Shown here one piece after another: positions 7,766-16,078 of a stretch of DNA of 64,000 bases. Source of the DNA: Acidobacteriota bacterium. Lineage in GTDB: Bacteria; Acidobacteriota; JAAYUB01. Location: contig JAKQOW010000051.1 in assembly GCA_029565065.1 (NCBI GenBank), positions 1 to 64,000 on the forward strand. The letters are read 5' to 3'. Under the pieces are notes generated by a model. It did no database searches. It was not told where the DNA came from and saw nothing but the letters and a program-made list of their open reading frames with translations. How positions within the stretch are numbered: position 1 is the first letter of the stretch; every line of letters starts with the position of its first letter. A program made the translations under genes and the position numbers.

Positions 7766-8578
7766 ATGAGCACAATCCGTTCGTTTGCCGGAAGCCGGAT
7801 GCGGCTCCTGCGCGCATCCCTGCTCGTCCTATTGGCGGCCGGCCTCCTCGGCTGCGGCGCCACCGAGATCGCCTCCGGGCTCACCGAAGGGGAGGCCCAG
7901 GAAGCCGTGGTCACCCTCCAGCAGTTCGGCGTCTCGGCCGAAAAGGTGCGGGTCGGCGAGGGCGAGGAAGCCACCTTCTCGGTGACGGTGCCCGCCGCCG
8001 AAGTGGCCAGCGCCAACCAGATCCTGAAAAAGTACGAGCTGCCCCGCGAGAAGCCGAAGGGCCTGGGCGAGATCTTCACGCAGGGCGGGCTGATCCCCAC
8101 GGCCACCGAGGAAAAGGCGATGATGCTGCTGGCCATCCAGGGCGAGATCGCCCGCACCCTCGAGACCGTGGACGGCATCGCCGCCGCCCGGGTGCACATC
8201 GTGATGCCGGAGAAGGACCCGCTGGCCGAAGGCGGCGGCACCCCGGCGACCGCGAGCGTCTTCATCAAGTACCGCGGCGAACAGCTCCCCCTAACCCCGG
8301 AGGAGATCAAGCAGATCGTCGCCCACTCCGTGGACGGCCTGGACCCGAACCGCGTAGCCGTGGTCCTGAAGCCCATCCTCATCGACCAGGGGAAGCTGAC
8401 CCGGATGGCCAAGACGAGCACCGTGATCGCCGGGCAGGATCCCACCATCTTCATCATCGTGCTGGCCGGCCTCTGCCTCGTGCTGGTGATCGTCATGGTG
8501 GTGCTGGTGCTGAAGCTGCAGAGCGAGAAGAGCCGCTACCTGCAACTCCGTCGGGAGATGGGTGCCGGCGGCCGTTAG
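7766..8578 (+). CDS. sctJ: Type III secretion inner-membrane ring lipoprotein SctJ
   Basis: A 270-residue YscJ/HrcJ/PrgK family protein that forms the periplasmic inner ring. A signal peptide ends in a lipobox, LLGC, with Cys30 as the lipid site. Two ring-building domains follow (about 35-90 and 110-195, with AARVHIVMPEKDPL in the second), and a membrane segment at 224-246 leaves a short cytoplasmic tail. At 270 residues with a lipobox it is clearly SctJ and not the much larger flagellar FliF. This is the best evidence that the locus is non-flagellar. Confidence 0.93.
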   Translation: MSTIRSFAGSRMRLLRASLLVLLAAGLLGCGATEIASGLTEGEAQEAVVTLQQFGVSAEKVRVGEGEEATFSVTVPAAEVASANQILKKYELPREKPKGLGEIFTQGGLIPTATEEKAMMLLAIQGEIARTLETVDGIAAARVHIVMPEKDPLAEGGGTPATASVFIKYRGEQLPLTPEEIKQIVAHSVDGLDPNRVAVVLKPILIDQGKLTRMAKTSTVIAGQDPTIFIIVLAGLCLVLVIVMVVLVLKLQSEKSRYLQLRREMGAGGR

Positions 8579-8593
8579 CGGAATGGATGGCCC

Positions 8594-9922
8594 ATGAGCG
8601 ACCTCACCGCCCCGATCGATTTTTCGAAGTACTTCCAGGACCTGGACGAATCCCCGCTGGTCGAGGTGCGCGGCCGGGTCACCGAGGTGGTGGGCCTGAT
8701 CGTCAAGGCGGTGGTCCCCAACGTCTGGGTGGGCGAGCTGTGCCTCATCAAGACGCCCCACACGTCCGAACCGGTCAAGGCCGAAGTGGTGGGCTTCCTC
8801 GACAACGAGGTGCTGCTCATGCCGCTGGGCGACATGCGCTTCATCGGCATGAACTGCGAGGTCATCCCCACGGGCCACCCCCTCACCGTCAAGGTGGGCG
8901 ACGGCATGCTGGGCCGCGTGCTCGACGGCCTGGGCGAACCGATGGACTTCGACGAGAAGGGGCCCCTCGACTACGTCGACGAATACCCGGTATACAACGA
9001 CCCGCCTGATCCCCTGAAACGGCGGCGGATCCTCAGCCCCATCACTGTGGGCATCCGGGCCATTGACGGACTGCTCACCTGCGGCGAGGGGCAGCGCATC
9101 GGGCTGTTCGCCGCGGCCGGCGTGGGCAAGAGCACGCTGCTGGGCATGATCGCCCGCAACGCTCTGGCCGAGGTCAACGTGATCACCCTCATCGGCGAGC
9201 GCGGCCGCGAGGTGCGCGACTTCCTGGAGAAGGACCTCGGACCCGAAGGCCTGGCCAAGTCGGTCGTGGTGGTCGCCACCTCCAACGAGCCCTCCCTGGT
9301 CCGCCTCAAGGGCGCTTACGTCGGCACGGCCATCGCCGAGTATTTCCGCGACAAGGGCCGGAAGGTCATGCTGATGATGGACTCGGTCACCCGCTTCGCC
9401 CGCGCCCAGCGTGAGGTGGGCCTGGCCTGCGGCGAGCCGCCCGCGCGCGCCGGTTACACGCCGTCGGTGTTCTCCGAGCTGCCGAAACTGCTGGAGCGGG
9501 CCGGCACCTCCGACAAGGGATCCATCACCGCGTTCTACACCGTCCTCGTCGAGGGCGACGACATGAACGAACCGGTCGCCGACGAGGTCCGCTCCATCCT
9601 GGACGGGCACATCATCCTGTCCCGCGACCTGGCCTCCCGCGGCCACTATCCGGCGATCAACGTCTCGCTCAGCGTCAGCCGCGTGATGACCTCGGTGGTC
9701 CCGTCCGAGCACCGGCAGGCGGCCACCAAGCTGCGCGAGGTCCTGGCCACGTACGAGAAGGAAAAGGACTTGATCATGATCGGCGCGTACCAGAAAGGGA
9801 GCGACGCGCGGGTGGACTTCGCCATGGACAAGATCGACGCGGTCAACACCTTTCTCAAGCAGAGCACCGAAGAGAAGATGGGTTTCGAGGAGACGGTCAA
9901 AAAACTGAAGGAACTCTTCTGA
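8594..9922 (+). CDS. sctN: Type III secretion ATPase SctN
   Basis: The 442-residue hexameric ATPase (YscN/FliI family) that strips chaperones and unfolds substrates at the cytoplasmic gate. The nucleotide-binding motif AAAGVGKST is at 173-181 with Lys179. The catalytic-glutamate region [10 protein letters not shown] and the Walker B stretch [20 protein letters not shown] follow. The length is normal for the family. It starts 15 bases after sctJ and ends 2 bases before sctO, so the three are translationally close. No sctK or sctL stands between sctJ and sctN, where one is often found. Confidence 0.95.
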   Translation: MSDLTAPIDFSKYFQDLDESPLVEVRGRVTEVVGLIVKAVVPNVWVGELCLIKTPHTSEPVKAEVVGFLDNEVLLMPLGDMRFIGMNCEVIPTGHPLTVKVGDGMLGRVLDGLGEPMDFDEKGPLDYVDEYPVYNDPPDPLKRRRILSPITVGIRAIDGLLTCGEGQRIGLFAAAGVGKSTLLGMIARNALAEVNVITLIGERGREVRDFLEKDLGPEGLAKSVVVVATSNEPSLVRLKGAYVGTAIAEYFRDKGRKVMLMMDSVTRFARAQREVGLACGEPPARAGYTPSVFSELPKLLERAGTSDKGSITAFYTVLVEGDDMNEPVADEVRSILDGHIILSRDLASRGHYPAINVSLSVSRVMTSVVPSEHRQAATKLREVLATYEKEKDLIMIGAYQKGSDARVDFAMDKIDAVNTFLKQSTEEKMGFEETVKKLKELF

Positions 9923-9924
9923 CC

Positions 9925-10428
9925 ATGGCCCAGAAGCCGAAGTACCGCCTCCAGCCCGTGCTCGACCAGAAGGAGAAGGCCAAGTCCGACGCCGAGAAGG
10001 CGCTCGCCCGCGCGCACCAGGCGCTGGCCGAGGAGCAGCGGAAGCTGCGGGAGCTGGAAGAGCAGAAGACGCGGCTGCTCGCCCAGATCGACGACGCCCG
10101 CCAGAAGCGGGACCAGAAGGCGATGGAGGGCGAGCTGACCGTCCAGGAGTCCCAGCAGTACAAGATGTACATCCAGGGGCTCCACGAACAACGCAAGGAG
10201 CTGGACGTCCGGATCTACAAGCAGACCAAGGCGGTGGAGCGCGCCGCGGAGGCGGTGGAAAAGACCAAGGCCGAACTCATCCGCTGCGCCAAGGAATTCG
10301 AGGCCATGAACAAGCACAAGGAGGGGTGGCTGCAGCAGCTCAAGCTCGAGGAGCAGAAAAAGGAACAGAAGCTGATGGAAGAGATCGGGATGATTCAGTT
10401 CATGAAACGGAGGGGTGACAACCAATGA
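9925..10428 (+). CDS. sctO: Type III secretion stalk protein SctO (YscO/FliJ-like)
   Basis: A 167-residue, highly charged, almost wholly coiled-coil protein (heptads from about 5 to 160). SctO/FliJ proteins insert into the ATPase ring as a central stalk and cycle chaperones. These proteins diverge fast, so the call rests on size, the antiparallel coiled-coil character and position directly after sctN. It overlaps the next start by 4 bases. Confidence 0.78.
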   Translation: MAQKPKYRLQPVLDQKEKAKSDAEKALARAHQALAEEQRKLRELEEQKTRLLAQIDDARQKRDQKAMEGELTVQESQQYKMYIQGLHEQRKELDVRIYKQTKAVERAAEAVEKTKAELIRCAKEFEAMNKHKEGWLQQLKLEEQKKEQKLMEEIGMIQFMKRRGDNQ

Positions 10429-11087
10429 CCACCGACAAGATCTCTTCCACTTCGGGCGGCCCGCCCGTCGATCCGTCAGCCGACACGGGCGCCGCGCCGG
10501 CTGTGGAGCACAAGGAGTCGCCGTCCGCCTTCGACAAGGTCATGGACCGGAAGGAGCGCGAGCGGGACGACCGGGACGACGTCCGCAAAGGCGCCGACCG
10601 GGCCTCCCTGAAGCATGCGCCTGCCGACAAGGACGCCCCCCTGCGCGAGTTCCCCGTCTATCACCATCTGCGCACCCGGACCATCGAACCGCCGGCCGCC
10701 GGCGATCTCCGCACGGACGCGACCCTGCCGCGGAAGGTCATCGACGAGGTGGTGCAGGCCGTGCGGGTGGGCGTCAACCGGGCCGGCGACAAGGAACTCC
10801 AGTTCGACCTGAAATCCACCGTCATGGACGGCATGACCATCCGCGTGAGCATCCACGACAACCGGGTCGTGACCATCCTGGAGGCTACCAGCCGGGATGT
10901 GCGCGACAAGCTGGAAGCCCACGTGGGGGAACTCATGCACACCCTGACCCAAAAGGGCCTGCAGGTGGCCTCCGTCGAGGTGCAGTACAAGGAGCCGCCC
11001 AAGCAGCAGGACCAGCAGTCCCGGGAGCAGCAGCAACAACAGCAGCAGCAGGAAGAAGACGAGTCCGAGGACTGGACCAAAATATAA
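10425..11087 (+). CDS. sctP: Needle-length control protein (SctP/FliK-like)
   Basis: A 220-residue protein. The first 90 residues are polar and low in predicted structure, as in molecular-ruler proteins. Residues of about 105-190 (LPRKVIDEVVQAVRVGVN, then ELQFDLKS, then IRVSIHDNRVVTILEA) fit the C-terminal substrate-switch domain of FliK/YscP. The tail is extremely Gln-rich (about 190-212) and ends acidic. It is short for SctP. The position between sctO and sctQ is where SctP is encoded in many injectisomes. Confidence 0.68.
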   Translation: MTTDKISSTSGGPPVDPSADTGAAPAVEHKESPSAFDKVMDRKERERDDRDDVRKGADRASLKHAPADKDAPLREFPVYHHLRTRTIEPPAAGDLRTDATLPRKVIDEVVQAVRVGVNRAGDKELQFDLKSTVMDGMTIRVSIHDNRVVTILEATSRDVRDKLEAHVGELMHTLTQKGLQVASVEVQYKEPPKQQDQQSREQQQQQQQQEEDESEDWTKI

Positions 11088-11105
11088 GGCGACCGGATAA
11101 TACCC

Positions 11106-12680
11106 ATGACCAACCAACTCCACCTGCTTTCCGCTTCGGGCACGCGGGCGACCCCCTACCTCTTTCAGGACCTGCCGGTCGCGCCGGGCGCCGGCACGGG
11201 CAACATCCGGCAGGTCATCGGGCTGTGGTGGCCGCTGCTGTCGGGCAAGCGCGTGGAGCACACCGTCATCGAGCTGTTCCGGCGATACTGCAAGGTGAAG
11301 GAGAGCCAGCCGCCGCTCCTGGTGGTCAAGAAGGGCGGCCCGGGGCCGAAAGAGATTTCGGTGGACGCCGCCGTGTTCACCATCGGCCGGAAAAAGGAAA
11401 ATCACCTCGTGCTCGGCGAGGTGGGTGTTTCCGGCGTGCACGCCCAGATCCTCCGGCGCGGCGACCGGTGGGAGATCGTGGATCCCGGCAGCGTGAACGG
11501 CACCGTCGTCAACACCCAGCGGCTGGCCAAGGACACGGCCTGTCCGCTGAAAAGCGGCGACGTGATCGCCATCATGGGCACCGAAATGGTATTCAAGCTC
11601 CAGGAGCCCGAGCTGCGGCCGCCGCAGGTGGCGTTCGCCTTCCGCGGATTCGAAAGCACCCTCAACCTGCCGCCGGAAACCATCATGCTGACCAACGCCC
11701 GAATCGGTCTGCACGGTTGTGCCCAGCTGGCCGACCTGCTGCTGCCCACGCGCCAGGTGCGCATGTGGCTGGAGTCCCTCGTCGGGCTCCGGTACAGCGA
11801 AGAGAGTGTCCAGGAGCCGCTCAGCGACGTCGAGAAGGGCCTGGCCGAATTTCTGCTGCTCAAGATGCTGCAGCTGGTGCACCGCCATACCGGGGCCGGC
11901 AGCCACGAGGCGTTCTTCCTGGCCGCGCTCGATTCCCCCCTGCAGTCCCTGACACCCGCGGCCGAAGCCGTGGTCGCGCACTTCGCCATCCGGTTTGAAG
12001 ACACCGAGGGGGACATCTGGCTGCGCATCCCCGAAAGCGTGGTCCGGTTTTGGTCGGAGCACGGCCAAGAGATCGGACTGGGTGCGGCCGAGCCGACGAC
12101 CGCCTACTGGCTGGACCGGCTCGACGGCTGGGATTGGCTGTCGGTGCCGCTGGCCGCATTGGTAGGCGGCGTCAGCCTGTCGCTCAACGACATGATGTCG
12201 CTGGAACCGGGCGACATCATCCTGATGCCCGAGGAAGCCCCGGCCGGCGATCCTGAGACGGGCCTGACCGGACCGGTCCGGCTGGCGCTGCGCGCCGGTT
12301 CCACATTCACCGGCACCGGTGCGCTCCGGTTTGCCGACGGCCGCTACTCGATCGAATTTAAACATTTCACACGCCGACACGCGGAGGCCATCATGTCCGA
12401 CAACCCGCCCGCCAACACCCCCGAAACGCCGGCCGCCAAGCCTGCGGAGACTCCCGGCGAGCTGATGACCGATCTGTCGCTGACCCTCGAGGTGGAGCTG
12501 GATCGCGTCACCCTGAAGCTGTCGGACCTGGTCCAGCTCGTGCCCGGCCAGATCATCCAGCTGCAGCGCGCGCCCGCCGATCCCGTGGACCTGTGCGTGA
12601 ACAACCAGCTCGTCGGCCGCGGCCAGTTGGTCAAGATCAACGACGCGCTCGGGGTGAAGATTTTGTCGCTGAAAAAATGA
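11106..12680 (+). CDS. sctQ: Cytoplasmic sorting-platform protein SctQ with an N-terminal FHA domain
   Basis: A 524-residue protein. Residues of about 84-168 are an FHA phosphothreonine-binding domain: FTIGRKKENH with Gly94-Arg95, SGVHAQI with Ser109 and His112, and VNGTVVN with Asn131-Gly132. The middle (175-330) resembles the SctQ N-terminal region. Two SpoA domains follow, about 350-418 and 455-524, the second containing LKLSDLVQLVPGQIIQL. SpoA domains build the cytoplasmic sorting platform below the export gate. FHA modules in injectisomes normally sit in SctD, so this fusion is unusual. A second start lies inside the gene at 12393. The call is strong from the SpoA domains and the sctP-sctQ-fliO-sctR context. 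Confidence 0.85.
   Translation: MTNQLHLLSASGTRATPYLFQDLPVAPGAGTGNIRQVIGLWWPLLSGKRVEHTVIELFRRYCKVKESQPPLLVVKKGGPGPKEISVDAAVFTIGRKKENHLVLGEVGVSGVHAQILRRGDRWEIVDPGSVNGTVVNTQRLAKDTACPLKSGDVIAIMGTEMVFKLQEPELRPPQVAFAFRGFESTLNLPPETIMLTNARIGLHGCAQLADLLLPTRQVRMWLESLVGLRYSEESVQEPLSDVEKGLAEFLLLKMLQLVHRHTGAGSHEAFFLAALDSPLQSLTPAAEAVVAHFAIRFEDTEGDIWLRIPESVVRFWSEHGQEIGLGAAEPTTAYWLDRLDGWDWLSVPLAALVGGVSLSLNDMMSLEPGDIILMPEEAPAGDPETGLTGPVRLALRAGSTFTGTGALRFADGRYSIEFKHFTRRHAEAIMSDNPPANTPETPAAKPAETPGELMTDLSLTLEVELDRVTLKLSDLVQLVPGQIIQLQRAPADPVDLCVNNQLVGRGQLVKINDALGVKILSLKK
12381..12395 (+). promoter_or_regulatory. Internal ribosome binding site within sctQ
   Basis: GCGGAGGCCATC immediately precedes an in-frame ATG (12393). 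GGAGG at this spacing is as good as the sites before complete genes in this locus. Confidence 0.65.
12393..12680 (+). CDS. Putative SctQ-C, internally initiated product
   Basis: In-frame internal initiation at Met430 would give a 95-residue protein: a 25-residue Pro/Ala-rich leader and then the complete second SpoA domain. In Yersinia YscQ and in several relatives, an internally translated C-terminal fragment of the same design is needed for the sorting platform. The codons and the GGAGG site are seen directly; that it is made is inferred from family precedent. Confidence 0.6.
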   Translation: MSDNPPANTPETPAAKPAETPGELMTDLSLTLEVELDRVTLKLSDLVQLVPGQIIQLQRAPADPVDLCVNNQLVGRGQLVKINDALGVKILSLKK

Positions 12681-12686
12681 CCGCCT

Positions 12687-13199
12687 ATGAAGTTCGAGCC
12701 CTACAAACGCTTTCTGCCGGTTCTCGTCCTGATCGCAATGGTCGCGGCCGGACTCTGGCTCCTGCCCGGTGACGCTAAAGCCCCGGCGCAACGCCCGGTC
12801 GATCCGGCCAATCCCGAGCTGATGGACACCACGCCGGTGGAATACGGCTGGATGCTGCTCAAGCTGTTGCTGGTGCTGGCCGGCATCTGCGGCCTGGCCT
12901 GGCTCAGCCTGCGGTGGGTCCTGCCGCGGCTCTACGGCAGCCCGGGGAGCGATGTCCGCCACATCCGGATCCTGGAGAACTACCGGCTGGACAACCGCCG
13001 CAGTCTGTTTTTGGTCAGCGTGGCCGGCGAGATCCTGCTCCTGGCCGCCTCCGAGCAGGGTATCCATTTTCTGACCCGCGTGGAGAAAGACCTGGACGCG
13101 CTCGCCGCGCCCGGCCCGACGCCGCCCGCCGCGCCGGCGCCGGCCGTCCCCGAGCGCAAGCCATCCTTCATCGAGGTCCTGGTAAGGAAGAAACCATGA
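12687..13199 (+). CDS. fliO: FliO-like export-gate assembly protein
   Basis: A 170-residue protein with a hydrophobic N-terminal segment (9-27, signal or anchor), a second membrane segment (54-73), then a soluble domain. The run IRILENYRLDNRRSLFLVSV with GEILLLAASEQGIHFL matches the FliO core, in which a small domain after one membrane helix follows this pattern. FliO helps assemble the FliP ring in flagella and is generally absent from injectisomes. It sits directly before the fliP/sctR homologue, as fliO does in flagellar operons, and overlaps it by 4 bases (ATGA). The C-terminal tail is Pro-rich. Confidence 0.72.
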   Translation: MKFEPYKRFLPVLVLIAMVAAGLWLLPGDAKAPAQRPVDPANPELMDTTPVEYGWMLLKLLLVLAGICGLAWLSLRWVLPRLYGSPGSDVRHIRILENYRLDNRRSLFLVSVAGEILLLAASEQGIHFLTRVEKDLDALAAPGPTPPAAPAPAVPERKPSFIEVLVRKKP

Positions 13200-13963
13200 G
13201 TAACCGCCCCACCCGTCCCCGCATCTCCCGCCCGGTCCTGGCCCTGCTGTTGGGGCTGCTGGCGGGCGCCCCCGCCTACGCCCAGGGCGGCGGCAGTGTC
13301 GAGCTGAGCAATCCGCTGGTGATGATCATCGTGTTCGGCGCCCTGTCGTTGGCCCCGTTCGTGTTGATCCTCATCACCTCGTTCACCAAGATCGTGGTGG
13401 TGCTGGGTCTGCTCAAGAACGCGCTGGGGACCCAGCAGGTGCCACCGTCCCAGGTGATCACCGGCCTGGCCTTTCTGCTGACCATCTTCATCATGACCCC
13501 GGTGGGGCGCGACGTCTACGACAACATCAAGGGTCTGGAGGGCGGCCGGGACATGTTCTCGCAGTCCACGGTGACGTACGCCTTCAAGGCGGCGGACCTC
13601 GGCAAGGAGCCGGTCCGCACCTTCCTGTTGCGGCACTCCGGCGCCAAGGACCGCGCCCTGTTCGTGGAACTGGCCCAGCGGCTGGCCAAGGACCCGGAGA
13701 AGGCCCGCGAGGTGGGGCCCAAGGATTTCCAGGTGATCATCCCGGCGTTCGTGATCAGTGAGCTCAAGGAGGCCTTCCTCATCGGCTTCATCATCTATAT
13801 TCCGTTCGTGGTGATCGACATGATCGTCGCCAACATACTCACCGCCATGGGCATGATGATGCTGTCGCCCACCACCATCTCGCTCCCCTTCAAGTTGCTG
13901 CTGTTCGTGCTGGTGGACGGCTGGTACCTCATCGTCCGTGGTTTGGTGTTGAGCTATCTCTGA
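13196..13963 (+). CDS. sctR: Type III export-gate protein SctR (FliP family)
   Basis: A 255-residue core export-gate protein; five copies form the pore base with SctS and SctT. The ATG overlaps the stop of the FliO-like gene (13196-13199), so translation is probably coupled. The N-terminus is a typical cleavable signal peptide ending near APAYAQ, a feature of flagellar FliP. The conserved core has SFTKIVVVLGLLKNALGTQQ and PPSQVITGLAFLLT, and the C-terminal part holds FVISELKEAFLIGF. Length and motifs are normal. Confidence 0.93.
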   Translation: MSNRPTRPRISRPVLALLLGLLAGAPAYAQGGGSVELSNPLVMIIVFGALSLAPFVLILITSFTKIVVVLGLLKNALGTQQVPPSQVITGLAFLLTIFIMTPVGRDVYDNIKGLEGGRDMFSQSTVTYAFKAADLGKEPVRTFLLRHSGAKDRALFVELAQRLAKDPEKAREVGPKDFQVIIPAFVISELKEAFLIGFIIYIPFVVIDMIVANILTAMGMMMLSPTTISLPFKLLLFVLVDGWYLIVRGLVLSYL

Positions 13964-13973
13964 CGGAGGCCAC

Positions 13974-14243
13974 ATGGTCGAGCAACTGGTGCTGAAAGTG
14001 TTCCGCGAGGGCCTGCTGATGGTCCTCATCCTGTCGGCCGGTCCCATCGTGCTCAGCATGGTGGTGGGTCTGGCGATCAGCCTGTTTCAGGCGGTGACCC
14101 AGATCCACGAACAGACGCTGACCTTCGTGCCCAAGATTTTGACCGTCTTCCTGAGCCTGGCCGTGCTGGGTCCCTGGATGATCAGCCAGATGGTGAAGTT
14201 CACCGCGGCCTGTTTTACATTGATCGCCAACCTGCCGAAGTGA
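13974..14243 (+). CDS. sctS: Type III export-gate protein SctS (FliQ family)
   Basis: An 89-residue protein with two membrane hairpin helices (about 13-37 and 48-72) and the family signature GLAISLFQAVTQIHEQTL between them. Four copies pack around the SctR/SctT core of the export gate. It lies 10 bases after sctR and 7 bases before sctT, in the invariant R-S-T order. Confidence 0.93.
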   Translation: MVEQLVLKVFREGLLMVLILSAGPIVLSMVVGLAISLFQAVTQIHEQTLTFVPKILTVFLSLAVLGPWMISQMVKFTAACFTLIANLPK

Positions 14244-14250
14244 GGAGCGC

Positions 14251-15069
14251 ATGGGCGCCGAGACGCTGCTCCGGGAGATGGGGATTCTCGACTCGTTCCA
14301 GTCGTTCGTGCTGGTGCTGGGTCTCATCATGGGCCGGATGCTGCCCATCCTGATCATGAATCCCTTCCTGGGCGGCAAGATCATGCCCCAGAACGTGAAG
14401 GTGGGTTTCACCATCCTGATCGCGGCGCTGGTCTACAAGCCCATCACCGCCAGCCTGGTGCAGCCCATCCCCCAGGACACCTTGCCGTACATGGCGCTCC
14501 TGCTGAAGGAAATCCTGTTCGGCGCCAGCATCGGCTACATCTCCTCGCTCGTCTTTTTCGCCATCCAGTCGGGGGGACGCATCCTGGATCTGTCCCGCGG
14601 CGCCTCCATGGCCAACATGCTCGCGCCCCAGACGGAGGATCAGGTCTCGTATTTCGGCGAGCTGCAGTTCCAGATGTCCATCGTGCTGTTCTTCGTGCTG
14701 GGCGGACATCATCTCTTCTTCCGGGCCATCTTCCAGAGCTTCCAGCTGGTGCCGCTGGAGACGTTCCCCGACTTCGTCACGCGCACCGTTCCCTCGGCCC
14801 AGCACCTCGCTCACGTCTCCGGCCAGGTGTTCCTCATCGGGTTGCTGCTGGCGGCGCCCGTCACCGTGGCCACGTTCCTGACCGACTGGGTGTTCGGCAT
14901 CATCAACCGGGTGTCGCCGCAGATCAACGTCTTCTTCCTCGCCATGCCCACCAAGATGATGGTGGGCCTGGTGGTGGCGCTGTTCGTGCTGGGATTCCTG
15001 GCGGAACAGATGGGTTCCTTCTTCGTGACCATGTTGCGCGACGTGAACCGCTGGATCCGCATGTTCTAG
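14251..15069 (+). CDS. sctT: Type III export-gate protein SctT (FliR family)
   Basis: A 272-residue multi-spanning protein present as one copy in the export gate. It shows GLIMGRMLPILIMNPFLGGK near residues 30-49, a hydrophobic core throughout and the late PTKMMVGLVVALFVLGF segment of the family. The length is normal. It follows sctS by 7 bases, after a GAGG site. The hydrophobic segments give the expected fold of about six helices. Confidence 0.92.
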   Translation: MGAETLLREMGILDSFQSFVLVLGLIMGRMLPILIMNPFLGGKIMPQNVKVGFTILIAALVYKPITASLVQPIPQDTLPYMALLLKEILFGASIGYISSLVFFAIQSGGRILDLSRGASMANMLAPQTEDQVSYFGELQFQMSIVLFFVLGGHHLFFRAIFQSFQLVPLETFPDFVTRTVPSAQHLAHVSGQVFLIGLLLAAPVTVATFLTDWVFGIINRVSPQINVFFLAMPTKMMVGLVVALFVLGFLAEQMGSFFVTMLRDVNRWIRMF

Positions 15070-15129
15070 ACCGCACCGCGGGGCCGCCGGGAGCGGCCGC
15101 CGCGACGACGCGTGAAACGAGGTGTCGCC

Positions 15130-15579
15130 ATGACCAACATCGAACGACCGGATGCCGCCGGCATCGGTCCTGTGTACGATCTGGACCGCTCCGAAACGCT
15201 GGACCAGCTCGATGCCCTGGCCGGTCCCGCCGCGGCCGCCACGGCGGAACTGGCGGAAATCCAGGCCTTCGAGAAACTGCTCGGCCTCCGCGAGATCGCA
15301 CCGCACGCGGCCGCCCTCTCTCCGCCGGCGCCGACCGACCAATCCCTGGGCACCCAGAGCGGCACCCAGGTGCGCGGCGCGCTGCGCAAGATGGCGGTCA
15401 ACCTGGAGTTCAACATCCAGCAACTGCGCTCGCTCCCCGCGATGCAGGGCGACCGCCCCGACGTGCAGTCGGTGCACAATCGCCTCGGCTACGTGGACCG
15501 GCTCGTCGGCCACCTGGACACGGTGCTGGCCAACCAGGACAGCATCCTCGGCCGACTGGCCAGCGAGCAGAAAACCTGA
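15130..15579 (+). CDS. Uncharacterised helical protein of the type III locus
   Basis: The start at 15130 is preceded by GAGGTG; an extension to 15112 is possible. The 149 residues are mainly helical and soluble, with no signal peptide or membrane segment. An Ala-rich N-terminal half (about 20-60) is followed by a helical C-terminal part ending QDSILGRLASEQKT. I recognise no family. Its place between sctT and a TPR chaperone, in the same operon, suggests a cytoplasmic accessory factor, chaperone or early substrate; this is inferred from position alone. Confidence 0.7.
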   Translation: MTNIERPDAAGIGPVYDLDRSETLDQLDALAGPAAAATAELAEIQAFEKLLGLREIAPHAAALSPPAPTDQSLGTQSGTQVRGALRKMAVNLEFNIQQLRSLPAMQGDRPDVQSVHNRLGYVDRLVGHLDTVLANQDSILGRLASEQKT

Positions 15580-15591
15580 GGAGCAGCCACG

Positions 15592-16056
15592 ATGACCGAA
15601 CCGAACCTGGAGAAAGAACTGGCCCTGGTGTTCGAAGGGAAAAAGCAGCTCAAGGATGTGCTGGACCTGGGCGCCGGCCGGCTGGAATTGCTCACGGAAC
15701 TGGCCTACCTCTACTTCGAGGAGGGCCGGTACGATGAAGCCCGCGTACTGTTCGAGGGGCTCATGGCGCTGGACATGGGCAACGCGTACCACTGCCGGGC
15801 GCTCGGCGCGGTGAACCAGCGTCTGGGCCAGCTCGACGCGGCCGTGCGCTACTACCAGCGGGCGCTCAAGCTCAACGACCAGGAACCGGAGACTTGGGCC
15901 AACCTGGGGGAGGTGCTCCTGATCCAGGGCAACGCCGACCAGGGTCTGGCCCATCTGGAGCGCGCCGACCAGCTGTTCCGGAGCCAGCAACCGCAGGCGC
16001 CGCAGCGGCGGCGCGTGCAGGCCATCCTGCGCACGTACCGTCGGGTCAACCAGTAG
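15592..16056 (+). CDS. TPR-repeat type III secretion chaperone (first copy)
   Basis: A 154-residue soluble protein with about three tetratricopeptide repeats (residues 30-130; for example AYLYFEEGRYDEARVLFEGL and AAVRYYQRALKLNDQEPETW). This is the build of class II chaperones (SycD/LcrH/SicA) that hold translocators, and of the TPR needle co-chaperones (SctG). It lies 12 bases after the unknown helical gene and 22 bases before sctU. A second TPR gene follows the needle-like gene. Which client each one binds cannot be read from sequence. Confidence 0.75.
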   Translation: MTEPNLEKELALVFEGKKQLKDVLDLGAGRLELLTELAYLYFEEGRYDEARVLFEGLMALDMGNAYHCRALGAVNQRLGQLDAAVRYYQRALKLNDQEPETWANLGEVLLIQGNADQGLAHLERADQLFRSQQPQAPQRRRVQAILRTYRRVNQ

Positions 16057-16078
16057 GAGCCGATCACGGGGCAGAAGC

